Origin: Bisporella sp. PMI_857 | Lineage: Eukaryota; Ascomycota; Leotiomycetes; Helotiales; Helotiaceae | Assembly (NCBI GenBank): GCA_021307315.1 | Contig: JAJSPD010000002.1 | Span: 496,001 to 560,000, forward strand | Direction of reading: 5' to 3' | DNA: 64,000 nt | Shown here: piece by piece, positions 23,956 to 36,660 of the stretch | Position numbering within the stretch: position 1 is the first letter of the stretch | Layout of the letters: each line of letters starts with the position of its first letter | Program-made: the position numbers and the translations under genes | Notes under the pieces: model-generated | Databases searched by the model: none | Told to the model about the DNA's origin: nothing | What the model saw: only the letters and a program-made list of their open reading frames with translations

Positions 23956-26327
23956 TGTGTGATGGGTATTATGCAGGTACAGACAGTAACTTTTTTGGAG
24001 TCAGTGTGGTTGGTCTCGCAATTGATTGATAATTTATTGTTAGAAGAAACAAGACCCCCCAGCAATAAGTAGAGGTTGCAGAGTTTGTTGAAGGGCCGCG
24101 TGGCAGGTGGTGGATGCGGGATGTGGTATGTGGAGCGTAATTGATGGGAAGTTCGATTGTGTTGTTGATGATGATGATGGAGGAGAAAAGAGGCTGTAAC
24201 TTGGTTTTGGGTGGCAGGCGAGGGGGGAGGAGGGAAGATGTAAAACACGTACCTTTTTTTTTTCTGGCGTGTTTTGTTGACGAAGCAGGAACAAGCAACA
24301 GGAAACCGAATGATTAGCTGGATATAATACCCCTTCGTAACTTTCCTTTAATTAATTCTGAAGAGAAAGGATGCTTAACGACAGTGGTGAATTAAAAAGG
24401 GAATCCGAGATAGAAGCAGGAAACTGACTTCTTTTTTGTCGAAATTGAATTCGAAGAAAAGATGCGCGGGCGGGCTTGGAATGGCTTGTAAATAAGAAGA
24501 AGGGAGGGGAGGGAGGTAGGAGGAGGAGAAGAAAGGTACAGCAGTAGGCCCGGAGTCAGTGCCATTCACAGACAGGTTAAAGGAGTCGAGCCAGGGTGAG
24601 TGAACAGGGTTGGAACAGGGTTGTGGCGGGTGCCGAGCATACGAATTAGCGCTAAGCCTGTTTAGTAGAGAGACAAGCAAGGAACGAGAGATTTGCTCGA
24701 CACATCCAACGTCAAGCTCACCTCCAAACGAAATCACCAATTTGCATCTGTTGATAAGACCTCCAACCTCCAAGGGATGAGAGGGGGGAGAAGTAACGTA
24801 GGTGGGTCCTTCCCCCCCCCTCTCTCGCAATTTCTATAATTATTTACCGTATATGCTTATACTTACAACCATATTCATTCCAACTGCAGCCAAAAAAAAA
24901 TTAAAATTAATGATTCGAAAGCCTTCCAAATATCAAATGCTGGTGTTGCCCAACACCCCGTCATCCATCGTGCTACGAAACACCTCCACTCGCTTTCACA
25001 AGTCGTGGCGTCCCAGTTTTGACTGATAAGTACAGCACAGTAACAGTGGAGTGTGTGTGCGTGAGCGCATCTACTACTGCAACTCAGGCCCACTTGGGGT
25101 TCAATCAATCCCAGGGTTTCGCAACGGGAAAAAAGAGCCACCCCAGCCTTGACTGGTCAATACGACCCAACCATATTGGCCTTGGCTGCGGCGATACCTC
25201 CATCAAAAATGGTCTCGGTTCCATAATCCTCCCCTATCCCAATGGTAATTCGCAATTTGGAATCTCTAGATGCTGCAATTCATCAAAAACGGCTGGGTCA
25301 TGATATCTATCTTCGCTTGGACACATAATTGCCTCCAACCTAAAGGGAGCTTTTGAAATCTGATAATGGGAAGGGGCTGGAAGCATGTCCAGATACCCAA
25401 GTTTAAGTTGGCACTTCGCTGTTAAACACCTGGTGCAGACACACCTCACAACTTTTATGCAACCTTATTCGACGTGAAAGGACGCCGGCGCTGCAGGCGT
25501 GCGCAATCCTGCAAAATACATCATCCACTTCTTCCAGCCCGCCGATTTCGAACTATCTCTGTCGAGGCAAGAATTTGCCTCCAAGCGATATCATTGGCCA
25601 ATTCCGCCCATTTTCTTTTAATATTTTCGCCTTCGTAACATAACATGCAGTCGTCTGGTCCATCCATACGGAACACAATCCTCACCAAACTTTGCCTAAC
25701 CTCAAAACCTGCTGCGGGCATGATACGGGGTCGTATCCCAACTCTTCTGAAGAAAAGAGGCATATATCCTTTCTTGTTTGTTGACTTGTTGACTTAATCC
25801 TATCCTCAGAAAATCATGAAGATGGATGTTTCCTTGCGTTTCCCACGCCAAGCTTCCTAGCCGTTACATGTTTTGCATATCTTCAACGCGAGGACGAAAC
25901 ATCTTTGTTCACAACGCCTTTTTCCAAGGCATTATCCCAGCCACGTACTTGTGGTATTGGCGGCTGAAGCTCAACATCATATCAACTTGAGCCTTCTTTG
26001 GAATTTGAACGCGTGAAGACTAGAAGTATTATTAGCAACTACGCGCATGAATATTCGAATTGCCCATATTTTCGCCATTTTCAATCTCCGTTTTGTGGGG
26101 AGCAAAAAGCCCAGCTATGACGAAGGTGTTCGCGGAACGCGGCCAACGATCAATATCCCTGTTCTCCCCTCAATTATCGTCAACCGTGCATAACTCGCGA
26201 GCGCTGCATCATTCTCGATCCCCAGCAAAGATCGTGGCTTGCAGAACCGGGACTAATATTGTCAGGAACTATGAATGTCCTTTATGGTCCTGATTTACCA
26301 TTTTATGCTCGCAGCAAGTGGACTTTC
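23956..26327. other. Long intergenic/leader region upstream of the Ecm33-like gene
   Basis: The first 900 bp (about 23956-24850) are strand-skewed: purine-rich on the plus strand and therefore CT-rich on the coding strand, with a (GAT)n-like tract near 24166-24180. This is typical of a strong fungal promoter with a long leader. The rest (24850-26327) holds no convincing gene; an 80-aa frame at 25521-25763 (-) is protein-like but has no recognised motif. Confidence 0.5.
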
Positions 26328-27344
26328 TCACGAACTTTGCTCATACTCTATGGACCAAATTTTCGCGGAAAGAATAAATTTGTTGACACCAGCATTGTTT
26401 GTATCACTGGTAGATACAAGAGTTTCAATGATTCCTAAAAACTTTGCCTTTTCATCTCTAGAAATTTGTCCTGATGCGAGCATTGTGCGTAGAAAATACC
26501 ACACTGATTCATGCTTCCATTGAAATGAAGAAGTCAAGTCCAGTATTTCGCTACACATCTTTGAGCATACTTGTTTTCGGGATATTGTTATTTGAGGCAG
26601 ATGAAAGAGACAGAAAAGCAAGAATGAGAATCCAGAAATATCGGAAGGATGCTTAATACACCACTTAAAGACTGCTGAAAGAAAATTTGTATCGTCAAGA
26701 GATAGATGTTGCTGTAGTGTTTGGGTAATCCACCGCATATGAAGCCAGGCGTAATAATTGCGAGGATGCCTCTCAGCAGCGACCATAATGACTTGCTCAA
26801 GATCGGCATACACGTCGTAAGGTAACTTCATTGAGCTGCATGTCTCGAGAAGCCACCGTCGATGACCCCATAATGTGGGAGACTTGGTATGCCGATGTAG
26901 ATGCGAAGTCAAAAGACCATCCACCCAGATCAGCTCCTGCTTCAATGAGGCCACAAGCTGAGTACCAAAACCTTTTTGATGGCCTTGAATGAGACCCTTC
27001 CTGGCATTGGCTGCTGTGATGTTCTCCGGGTCCATCAGTAGCAAGATAGCAGTAACGTTTCGAACATCCTGTATTGGGGCAGCTTTGAGATCCCCGAGAT
27101 AGCTTATGAAGAGTCGGCGGGCAACAACAAAAGCTTGCACAAGTCTGGCTTTTGGAATTCCTATACTGTTCCCATCTACCAAGACATTGCAGTTGGGTGG
27201 TAATGGATGAGCCTTCCCTAGAAACTCATACTCTAGCACCTTGCTAGGGTTTGAAGTAATGGCTTTCACAATATCGTGGTATACCTCCTGGGCGTTCTGT
27301 ACCTTGATCAAGGATAGCGTTTCAGCATCAAGAGTTCTGGACAT
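26328..27344 (-). CDS. Protein prenyltransferase alpha-subunit-repeat protein (PTAR1-like)
   Basis: Single-exon 338-aa protein starting at MSRTLDAETLSL. It carries PPTA-type repeats with their tryptophan signatures, LWGHRRWLLETC and RNYYAWLHMRWI, spaced as in the alpha subunits of protein prenyltransferases, plus PENITAANARKGLIQ. Length and N-terminus fit the divergent PTAR1 group better than true RAM2/BET4 subunits. In animals PTAR1 acts with RabGGTB to geranylgeranylate SNAREs such as Ykt6; the role here is inferred from the family. The frame stays open upstream to 27623, overlapping the first exon of GET1 on the other strand, but that extension is not protein-like for this family. It shares a promoter of about 260 bp with GET1. 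Confidence 0.8.
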   Translation of the reverse strand: MSRTLDAETLSLIKVQNAQEVYHDIVKAITSNPSKVLEYEFLGKAHPLPPNCNVLVDGNSIGIPKARLVQAFVVARRLFISYLGDLKAAPIQDVRNVTAILLLMDPENITAANARKGLIQGHQKGFGTQLVASLKQELIWVDGLLTSHLHRHTKSPTLWGHRRWLLETCSSMKLPYDVYADLEQVIMVAAERHPRNYYAWLHMRWITQTLQQHLSLDDTNFLSAVFKWCIKHPSDISGFSFLLFCLFHLPQITISRKQVCSKMCSEILDLTSSFQWKHESVWYFLRTMLASGQISRDEKAKFLGIIETLVSTSDTNNAGVNKFILSAKIWSIEYEQSS

Positions 27345-27603
27345 CGTAGACAGCCTTGAATTGCAGGAAACGGTGTGAATTAACCAAAAAGGGTAGAAAC
27401 AAATGTCCAGGAGCTGATCGTCATTCAAAACTCCAGCCTTATATTGTGTGGCTGCCCAGTGGGACGCCACCGCCTTCCTAATATAGCCCCACCATATTGG
27501 TGACTGTCTCGAATTTGACCAAATCCCGAAGGCGACGATCAGGACCAGATATTTGACAAGAGGCCTGGACATCCGTTCCGATCTCATCCTCTTACACTCC
27601 AAG

Positions 27604-28380
27604 ATGCCGTCTATATTGGTCATAGTATTCTTCCTCCAGTTGTCTATTCACATTGTAAATTCCTTCGGAGTCGCAGCAATTAATAACTTGGTAAGTCCCA
27701 CCTTCCGCCAGAGACAGATGGCTCTCCTTCGCCATATACAAATAGGTACGAAACTGCAGGCTGACAAGGTCATCAGTTATGGCAAATTTATAATCTGCTG
27801 CCAACCCCGACTTCGAAATCAGTGGCAGAGCAGCGACAACTGAAGAAGCAGTTCCTAAAGCTCCGGCAAGATCTCAATACAACAAGCAGTCAAGATGAGT
27901 TTGCGAAATGGGCCAAGTTAAGGAGACAACACGACAAAGTTCTGGAGCAACTGGAGAAGTCTAGTACGCGGTTTTACTCCTTTACAGCGACATGGCTAAT
28001 AGAATGCGACAGAAACATCATCCGAATCCACCAAAAAAACTTTTGACAGCGTGGTTTCCGCCTTGCGATGGCTTGGTACAAATGGCTTACGTCTGCTCCT
28101 ACAATTTTGGTACACGAAACAACCGATGTTCTGGATTCCGGGAGGTTGGATTCCTTACTATGCCGAATGGATGCTATCATTTCCACGAGCTCCTTTGGGC
28201 AGTATCAGTATACAGGTGTGGTCAGTGGCATGTCTAGCGATAATCACTTTGGCCAGTGACGCTTTGATTGCAGCGTTTGCATTGGTTGCAGGATTCAAGG
28301 TCAAATCAGAGAAGACCAATAAGGGCCCAGCGAAAGTCCCCGGTGAGAAGGCAAAGCCGGAGAGTAAGAAGGAGCTGTGA
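27604..28380 (+). CDS. GET1: GET complex subunit Get1 (tail-anchored protein receptor)
   Basis: Predicted 213-aa ER membrane protein from exons 27604-27690, 27777-27963 and 28013-28380 (214 codons in total). With Get2 it forms the receptor for Get3, which delivers tail-anchored proteins to the ER. The first transmembrane segment (MPSILVIVFFLQLSIHIVNS) is followed by a cytosolic coiled coil (LKKQFLKLRQDLNTTSSQDE, FAKWAKLRRQHDKVLEQLEK). Then come the conserved LRWLGTNGLRLLLQFWYTKQ, PMFWIPGGWIPYYAEWMLSF and PRAPLGSISIQVWS segments, and a last hydrophobic helix before a Lys-rich tail. Choosing the acceptor at 28012 instead of the nearby AG at 28002 restores the reading frame. Confidence 0.93.
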
Positions 28381-28913
28381 AATCTTCCTTGAATAACAGT
28401 AGAGTAGGAGAATAGCGGACACAGTAATGTCTCTCAACAATAAGACGCAAAGATCTTCATAGCAAGTGCTGAGACCCTGCAACACGAGTGAGATGACTCT
28501 TGGCAGAGTACTTTGGCTTGATCTGGGCATACTTTTTGACTGTGAGAGACCATGGAGAAAGGGTCGCCAAAGCTTCGAAAGTGCCACTGGTAGGAAGCAT
28601 ATAGCTTTATAGCTTAGAGGACGATAGAGATAATACTTGAACCTTGTATCAAGAAGCATATGGTACCTAAACATGGCTGAAGTGCGAGATTAGATTTTAT
28701 TGGGAAGGAAAGGCTATTCAAAATTGTTGCTTTTGGACATACACTTCGACATTTTGGCGAAGTGTTTTATAGCTTTTCTGCGCTAGCCCAGAGGCCCCAG
28801 CTAGGCCCGATTTAGCCAATCTTATCGCTTATCTGTTCCCGCGCCCATCATTTAATTCCATTTCCGCCTCGTTGTTCATAACCGCAACAGAAAAAACTAC
28901 ACTACGCACCAAT
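28381..28913. other. Intergenic between GET1 and the following membrane-protein gene
   Basis: Tandem-gene spacer holding the GET1 3' UTR and the promoter of the next gene. No coding frame is supported. Confidence 0.5.
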
Positions 28914-30015
28914 ATGGCAGTTTCCTGGGGCACGTAAGTAGTAACTAATCATCTCAGATATTCTACTAAAAGCTCCCAGTATTAAATCCTTACTTCTTTT
29001 CTTTGGGCCTATAGTCCTTCCAAAAGCCATCGCATATTACCGTTCCGTACGCGCTGCGCCAGCTATCCAAGGAGTTTCAATACGTCCAGTGCCTTTAAAT
29101 GTCGCGAAAGCTCTTTTACTACTATTTGTAACTGCAGTCGCGTTTATCATCAATAGCCTACCTTTCTCCTCCCCCGAAAACATATTCAACCTCACTTCGT
29201 CCCGATTACAGATCCCTACAGATGTTCTTTTCACGCGTCTATCCGCCTTACGGCCACATGGTTTGACTGCTGCAGACTCACTTCTGCGAAACAAGATCAA
29301 CTCCCTAGAGTCAAGATTATTATTCTTCCAGTATGGACCAGATGTAATTCGGGACTGCCAGTTCTGCAAAGCAGAAGATCCAAAATCATACCTATACTAC
29401 GCTTTGCCAGGGATCCTGGCGCCACATCTATACAATCTGTGCATGTTGGCAACAACAACGTCAGGGCTATTTATTGGCAAAGACGCTGCAATATGGAGAA
29501 AGACTGCCACAATAGCTAGTATTGCTGTTGCGGCTACAGAATTCTATTTCTGGGGCTCTTACAACCACCAAGCAAATGCGCGCGCCACACGTCTCGAAGA
29601 CATCGACGCGTTCTTCTGGAAGATGCGAGTTTACCGCTGCCTGGCCCTCGCAGCAGTGGACGGCATAATAGGGTGGATGCTCTATCTCTCATCTACAAAT
29701 AGGGCATTCTTAAATCCACCAAGCGCAGCAGAGCGAGTAGAGACTTCTATTAGAGCTCTTGATAGAGTAAGAAACAGTGTAAATAGTGCCGCCGTCCTAC
29801 GCAACACAATTAATCGAGACGAGGAGCTACGATTAAGGAGTCTAAGTTATTGGGTAGACGAGGGAAGATTGATGGGAGCAACTATGGATGAGCGGGAGGT
29901 GTTGGAAGGAGTGCAAAATGCGTTAGAAGAAAGGATAAATATGACAGACATTTCGAGGGATGCCGAAAACTACGCCAAAACTGTTGTTGGACACCATTTG
30001 ATGGGCGAAATATAA
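28914..30015 (+). CDS. Conserved fungal membrane protein of unknown function
   Basis: Predicted 351-aa protein from exons 28914-28933 and 28980-30015 (352 codons). The tiny first exon encodes MAVSWGT and is followed by IKSLLLFFGPIVLPKAIAYY. Several hydrophobic segments are visible: the N-terminus; LNVAKALLLLFVTAVAFIIN; LPGILAPHLYNLCMLATTTS; a segment around IASIAVAATEFYFWG; and LALAAVDGIIGWMLYL. The C-terminal 110 residues are soluble and charged. This family is found across Pezizomycotina and, as I recall, is often labelled chorismate synthase in databases, but nothing in the sequence resembles AroC. Start and splice are well supported by the joined frame. Function is unknown. Confidence 0.82.
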
Positions 30016-32120
30016 CTAGATTCCTTAGCAAAAGAAGACTTAGAGCAAACAATAACCGTTCAAGCCGGACCCTTTTTGTGCAAGAATAATTTCTGGCTTC
30101 AATTGGCGCAACGCCTCGAATCATGAAGCACCACTGAATTACTTATTCTGATCGGGTTACTCAGGACCATGCGACAATCACACTGATGATAACCAGAACC
30201 AGCAGTTCCAGTAGATGGGTCTCTATGACAGCGGCTTCTCACCTCACCATTCTCGTTTTAAACACTTTCAAACTGCACCAATATTAAATCCCCTCGCCTC
30301 CTCTCTGGCAGCCCATAACATCATTGCAGTTTCGAGGCATGATCTACACCACACATTCAATTAGCAAGCCTTCTATGATATACTGTGGTTGTATTCACTA
30401 TGGCTAAACGAAGTGTCTCGTATTCCCAAAGCGCGGCAGATTTCTTTCAGAGGATCAGCTTGCGGTGCTGTGTGGAGGTTGTTATCTTGGATAGTAGGTA
30501 TGATACTCTATATAACTATAGTGTGTCGTGTATCGGGTTGGGAGAAGTATTTTCCTCCTTGGCGACGTAGAGAGGTCCTTGGGCTCGACCTCTATTAGAA
30601 TGGCAGACGTGTTGTTATGTCCTCAGGAGCTGGGCCACTGTAGCCCAACGCTCACTGGATGGAAGAGAGGCAACGGAATGGCTGGGATGAGACAGTTCGG
30701 CAGCTTCCATTTTCATCCACCATTCCCTTACGTAGGCTGAGCCTCGGATCATCTAGTGAGCTCATGGCTTTCCTCTTCAGAGACAGATTATCTGGTGAAG
30801 GATGCAGTGGAGAGGACTATAAAGTACGCTGTGAAGAGCTTACTTCCATATGTAAATGAGTACTAAGCATGAGTGGAGCTAATGAAGGATTCGATCCAGA
30901 CTAGCGTGCCGTCATGAGCAGCATGTGAGGCATTCACAATATATCCTTCAAAGACCGGTATGAATGAAGGGTATCTTTACCTGCTGGCATATTTCCTATA
31001 GAAGCACAGTACCTGCGAGCCGTCAATGATGCGAGAGGTAGCCCACCTTAGCCTCAAGTTTGTAAAGCTCACGCTTAGCTCACTCTGTAGCCATAGTTCG
31101 CAGCTTGGAAAAAGTCTTTTGAGACAACACTTTCAAATCGGGTCCCAGCCATAAATGAACATGCTAAAACCTCGTTTACCTTTTCTTCTCTCTATCACCC
31201 ATTCGATACTCAATATATTAGATATTAAAGCTCACATGCTTAGATCACTCATACTAAAGTCTCATCTTCTGATCAACCTTGAATAACTTGTCGCTTCAAC
31301 GCCAACCCCTATCCCTTCTCCCATGACCCGACTAAACACACAAGCTCCATCCTTCCGCCTTCAACCAAACCCTATACTATTAAACACCTCCCAGCGCCGA
31401 GGCAGAGGGTCCCCTGCCGGTGTTGGGAGTCATTGGAGATAACGGTCCAGTGCAGTATAGATGCAGGGTCTACCCGTAGATTCAGCAGGGATATTATATG
31501 TCGATTGCGGGTTTTAAGACTGGCGATGTTAGTATGACGGAATCCAGAGGGAAGAGGGAGGGGAAAGGGGAAAGGACGAGAACCAAGCCGCTGGTGCTGC
31601 AGGTTCCGGCGCAGAGTATGGTAGTTGTTATGAGGAGATGGAGAAGGGTGGCGAGCTTCATGTTAGATAGTTGTGGAGACGGGATGTTCCATGGAATCGA
31701 GGATTATAAAAGGATATCTAAGGAAGGCAACGCGCACATGTTCATGTATTTATTCGACAAAGTCAGGTACCTTTCAGTTGGAGCATCTGGGCGATATCCT
31801 AGCACTATATATATAGATTGAGAAGCAATATTTTCGACAGTCCAAGAATTAGCAGTCATCTTGTAATTAGGAATTGCTACCTGTGAAATTATATGAACTA
31901 GATCTCTTGCTCTCAAGAAAAACCAAACTAGCGTTGAATTCTTTATATACGCCTATGACATGATTTGTACTTATAAACTTAGTGTGGAAAGAGGTCGAAT
32001 ACATTTTAAATTTGGGCCCATAGGATTTTAGGTAGCCATTTACATTCGGAATTCAGCCCGTGGCGAAAAGATTGTCTTCGGTCTCATATAGATAATCATC
32101 CTTGTTTTATATCATGCACT
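30016..32120. other. Intergenic between membrane-protein gene and mannanase
   Basis: About 2.1 kb without a supported gene. A 107-aa ATG frame at 31498-31821 (+) is rich in Arg, Lys and Met with no recognisable motif and is probably chance. No repeats were recognised. Confidence 0.5.
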
Positions 32121-33708
32121 TCACAGGCACTGCGAGTACCATTGATTCGAATACACGCATGTGGTTCCTGCAACGCAAGTACCACTTCCACTCCATCCCT
32201 GCCCACCACATTGGCCATACTTGGGGATGGTCCCACCACTGGCCGGCGTCGTGGTTGTTGGTGTACTCCCAGACGCTGTCGTAGTCGAGACAGGAGTTCC
32301 TGTGCCACCGTTGATAGCCGCAACATGATTCACAACCAGAGCCTGCCACTCGCTGCTACCATAGTAGATCGTGTTGCCGTCATTGTGGGTTTGGCCGGTG
32401 CTGAGCACGTCACCAAGCTGCCAGAACATGTCACCTGCTACGCCTGGAGAGCTTAAGGCTGTTGCTTGCCATGGTGATTGAAGCGCGACGTGATCAGATG
32501 TGGTGCCATATTCTTCGAGGATGCAGGGCTTGTTGGCTGCTACGCATACCGTGCCGTGGTTCTTGATCCAGCCGTTGGCCCAGTCGTATGACACGCCCCC
32601 TTCCCGATTCAGTTTTGTTCTAGAGATATTGGGGCTGGGATGCATGCTTACAGCTACCTGGATAGAGATGGAAGACCCCGAAATCAAGATTAGGAATCTT
32701 GAGATTCGCTTGGAAATCGACACCTTCAGCGGTGGTGTAAGGATAACTTCCGTCGCCGCCGCCATTCATGAATCCCTCATCGCCTAGAGTGACCATGTGA
32801 GAAGGATCAAGACTCTTGATATAGGCACTGATTGTAGTTGCCCAATTGGTGATGACAGATGTAGCACATCCGTTGCAACGTGGCTCGTTGGCTAGCTCCC
32901 AAGCGAAAACGGCTTCGCTTGACTTGTATCTGCTGACAACGGCGTTGATATATGTCTTATATTGAGCTTGCACCCGGGAGTCGGTATACCTTTATCGAAT
33001 TAGTACCATAATCTCGAACGTTTTAGAAGGAGCCGGAAGCTTTAGAACTCTTTCAAGAGCCGAAATAGCAGTAAAACAATGAGGCTCTCGAGTCAGGTTT
33101 TGAGCCCTAGGCCTTTCAACAAGAATTGAGAAATTAGTGTGAAAAATACCAGGTGGCCTTGGTCGTACCGTAGTACGAGTTGTAAGCTGGCATTCCGCCG
33201 TAGTCAGCCCAATTGTTGACGAAATTGATTATTAGCTTGATTCCGTATGTTTCGGCACTCTTCACGACATAGTCGAGGCGCTGGAGCCCATTTGCTCCAG
33301 TGTTTATTTGTGGCTGTTGACCTGAGATGAAGGACTGAAACCAAACGCCGGAAGTGCTGGATGTGATATCGTTGAAACCTTTCGTAAACTGGTTAGTTAT
33401 GTTGCGGACATTCTAATAACGTGATTCTTACCCCAGACTCTAAGTACTTTGAGACCGGAAGACTTCAAATGGCTCATCACAAGATCCACGTCCGCGTTGT
33501 TAGTAAGGAAGCCAATCCAATAAGAATTCGTCCCAGCAAAGTACTGCGTCACTCCATTGATGTTGAATTTCAAGCCAGACACAGAGGGATTTGCCCTCTT
33601 CTCGATCGACGGAGATGTCGCTCGTTGGTTCAAGTCATTGCCACTGAGAACAGGGGTCGCTACGGCCAGGCCAGTGAAAGCCACAATCGCTGCAATAGAA
33701 AACTTCAT
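32121..33708 (-). CDS. Secreted GH5 (subfamily 7-like) endo-beta-1,4-mannanase with C-terminal CBM1
   Basis: Predicted 440-aa enzyme from exons 33708-33432, 33378-33150, 32989-32652 and 32599-32121 (441 codons). Signal peptide [19 protein letters not shown] is followed by a short propeptide ending in KR. The GH5 catalytic domain starts at [20 protein letters not shown] and includes [13 protein letters not shown], the acid/base WELANEPRC and the nucleophile ILEEYGT. The HLYPGSWGVSYDW segment spans the last intron and decides which of two close donors is used. A Ser/Thr linker ([18 protein letters not shown]) leads to a complete CBM1 ([15 protein letters not shown], ending WYSQCL) with four Cys and the planar aromatics. 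It should act outside the cell on mannans in plant walls. The mannanase assignment rests on similarity to fungal Man5A-type proteins. Confidence 0.93.
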
Positions 33709-36660
33709 ATTATCCGAGATTTAGGAGACACGAAACATGAGGGTGAGGCATCAAGAACTGATTGTGAATGAGTATATATATATTCAATTAGACTCCCACT
33801 CAGTAGTCACATCGATTTCGGAAATCTTATGATTGGAATTGTGCACCAATAATTTGAGCAATCTCTGGCTTGGCTTCCATTCCTCACCAATGGGTGGAGC
33901 AAGACGATCACTAGGTCCATGAGCTTTGAGGCTCAATTGTGGTGTAAATAGTATGTCCTCGACTGACAATAGGTTTACAGTATGGATAATTTGAGAGGGG
34001 GCATCATGAAATTGCGGATGATGCTGTGCCGTTCCCAGAACAGCAATCGCCTCACCGGAGTATGATGTTTTGTCCGCCGGCAGGCAAAACGAACGCCAAG
34101 GCGGGGTAGCAGTAGGGACTCAATGCAAATCTCCGTGCGGCTAATATATACGAATGAGGGACTGGGCAAGCCTCCAAAGAACTTGAAGAAACCATGTGTT
34201 TCTGGCATGGCGCTGCAACAAAGTTGGAATTCTCTTGGTGACTCAAACGCTTGTTTAACTTACCGACTCTTTGGGTGTTACATATCCGTTTACCATATCC
34301 TACAACCCATATCGAAGGCCTCCGCTATCACTTTCAGAGAAGAAACTGGGCAGATTCATTGCTGAATATCATTGACAGGCTAGATATTAAAAGCACAACT
34401 CGGATTTGGTAGATAGAGTAGAATATGTTTCAGTATTCTTGCCGCTGGCAATGGTTAACATGACGGAAAGCTACTCGTACAACAAATATCATAGCCTAGT
34501 CGTTTTGGATATAATCCATGCGCGTGAGGGGATGATGAAAAGTTCAAGGCTGTCTTATTGCTCTTAATCATCTTGTATTCAGTACTTGCTGACAAAGTAG
34601 GAAATGATATCAGACTCCTAAGCTTTCAGCAAAGCCAAAAACACCGCCATCACCACTGGAACGAGTTAACAATGATTCGAGAGGACTGACGAAATGTGCT
34701 CAGTAAAAATACAACTTGAAATGAAAGCATCCGACAACACATACTCACTGTGGAAGTAGCATTTAGCTTAGATGGCGCAGACTTGGCGAGGGAAGAAGTG
34801 TAAAACTTCAAGAGAAACACAGACGCTCTTATTCTCTTGTCAGGCATCAGAGGCAGCAATACTTACGCTGATCCATCCAACTGTCTCAAAGAAACTTTTG
34901 TCCTTAAGCAGTGATAGAAGACGCCGGCCATCAATTCGAACTAAAGCAAACAACCACAGTGAAACTCGAAATCTAAAATTGTCAAGCTGCAATATCAGAA
35001 TAAGAACGAAGTAAAACCAACACTTGCTGGAAGAACCGCTAATACCGGAAAATTGTTTAGGTACCATAAATCTGTTACAAACAGTGTGTAAGGATGCCTA
35101 GTGCCGCGATCATCATAGATGAGAGTGCGTGACACCTAAAATAGCACGCATATCTCCAATAGACAAATAAATCCTTCCGGATCGTGGGGATCGATAAAGT
35201 TAAAGGCCCAGCAAAGTAGATTTCTGTACCGTGGCGGCGTTTAACATGATCAACAGCCGTCACCGAGCAACTAATATGCCTAAGTTTGATCATCTGATAG
35301 CAATGTTAGTTACAAATCTACCTTCGTATCACACTTCAAGCTCACCTTTGGCGCTACATGACTATCATGCATGGCTCGTCAGCCGCAGTATCGCGTTGAC
35401 AGCTAATGGCTGTGGGGGTGGTTGAATGGTGCACCGCGCTTATACTATTCGGCCGAGCGTTACTCCTAACGCCGCATGTAGGTGAAATGACCTCAAATAT
35501 GCAGAGCGTTGCTCAATCTGCAGGTCCAGCTGCAACTCTGTTGACCTGTAAGCAGGTTTGGCAGTAAACGGTGTACAGTAGGACGACATGATATTGGTCT
35601 GGCAGCGTCCAAAGGGGGCAATTTATCGGGACGACTGGGGGATACAACGCCGTACTTTAATTTACAGTATTAGTATTAGTCGGATCGGCCCGTAGGATCC
35701 AGGCGCGTAGTTGTGTAATTTGAAGAAGATCTATGAACCATCAGGTCCTCGCTTGTAGTATTGATACTTACTGGATTATTGAAGCAAAAACAGAGGGTTG
35801 AATGTCGCAACGCAGTGTCGCAGAAGATCGGCAAACATGAGGGCGGGGGCCGAGGACGCAACGCTAGGGGATAATGGGATAAGGGGCCCACGTGAATTCG
35901 GCTGTGCCCCCCGCAAACAGGAAACCCGTTCTATTTTAGGCGTCGCCGAGAACATTGAAAGGGCCCCAAACTCAGATTTTACAACGTCCTGAGATCAAAC
36001 CTCTACTTCCTCCACCACCAAAAACAAACCACGACGCCAGCATCACCCCGCCCCATTCCTTCTCATCTTGCCTATGTTACCACCAAGAGATGGGTTCCAA
36101 AAGCCTCACATCCTAATCGAGATATTGATACCCTGCGCTAGTCAGGCTGTTTTCCAATATTCTCTCCCGACGGCCCCAACAAGAATTCGAGCTAGCTCGG
36201 TCCACAAGGCACCCAACCGCCAAGTCAGCCTCGAGGGATCTTGTGTAGCATGGGATCTCCCCGTACCTGAAATTTCATGACAAAGAACAGACCAATCATG
36301 GAACATTCCGATACAGCAGAGACAGGGCCTTAGGCGCAAGGCTACAGATACCAAGTAAACAAGGCTGGTAACGGTGTGTCGTTCAGGTCTAAGCCAAACT
36401 CCGAACACTTGCTTCAGTAGCCGAATGCTTAGTTTCGACCTGAGCAATCATTCAATTCTCCCTTTGTCAAATTTCTATGCTGATACATTGCAGGTCCAAT
36501 AAACGATGTTCCAATCCACTATCTCGGAACCCGTTTTTGGCGCTATTCCTTGTGCAATACATCCACCAGCTAATTGCTAAAGTTCAGGTTGCCCGTAACT
36601 GACCCAGTCACATCTAACCGTCAAGCCAACATTGTACTTCACGACATCACCTTCAAAGCG
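33709..36660. other. Long intergenic stretch with no supported gene
   Basis: Nearly 3 kb of short frames. The only frame worth naming starts at an ATG near 36074 (about 68 aa, ending at 36280, +) behind a CA/CT-rich leader-like sequence (35990-36070), so a small unrecognised gene is possible. No inverted repeats or transposon motifs were recognised. Confidence 0.45.

Noticed and set aside
27345..27623. N-terminal extension of the PTAR1-like frame by about 93 codons
   Set aside because: The extension overlaps GET1 exon 1 on the opposite strand and is not typical of the family. The ATG at 27344 gives a normal N-terminus.
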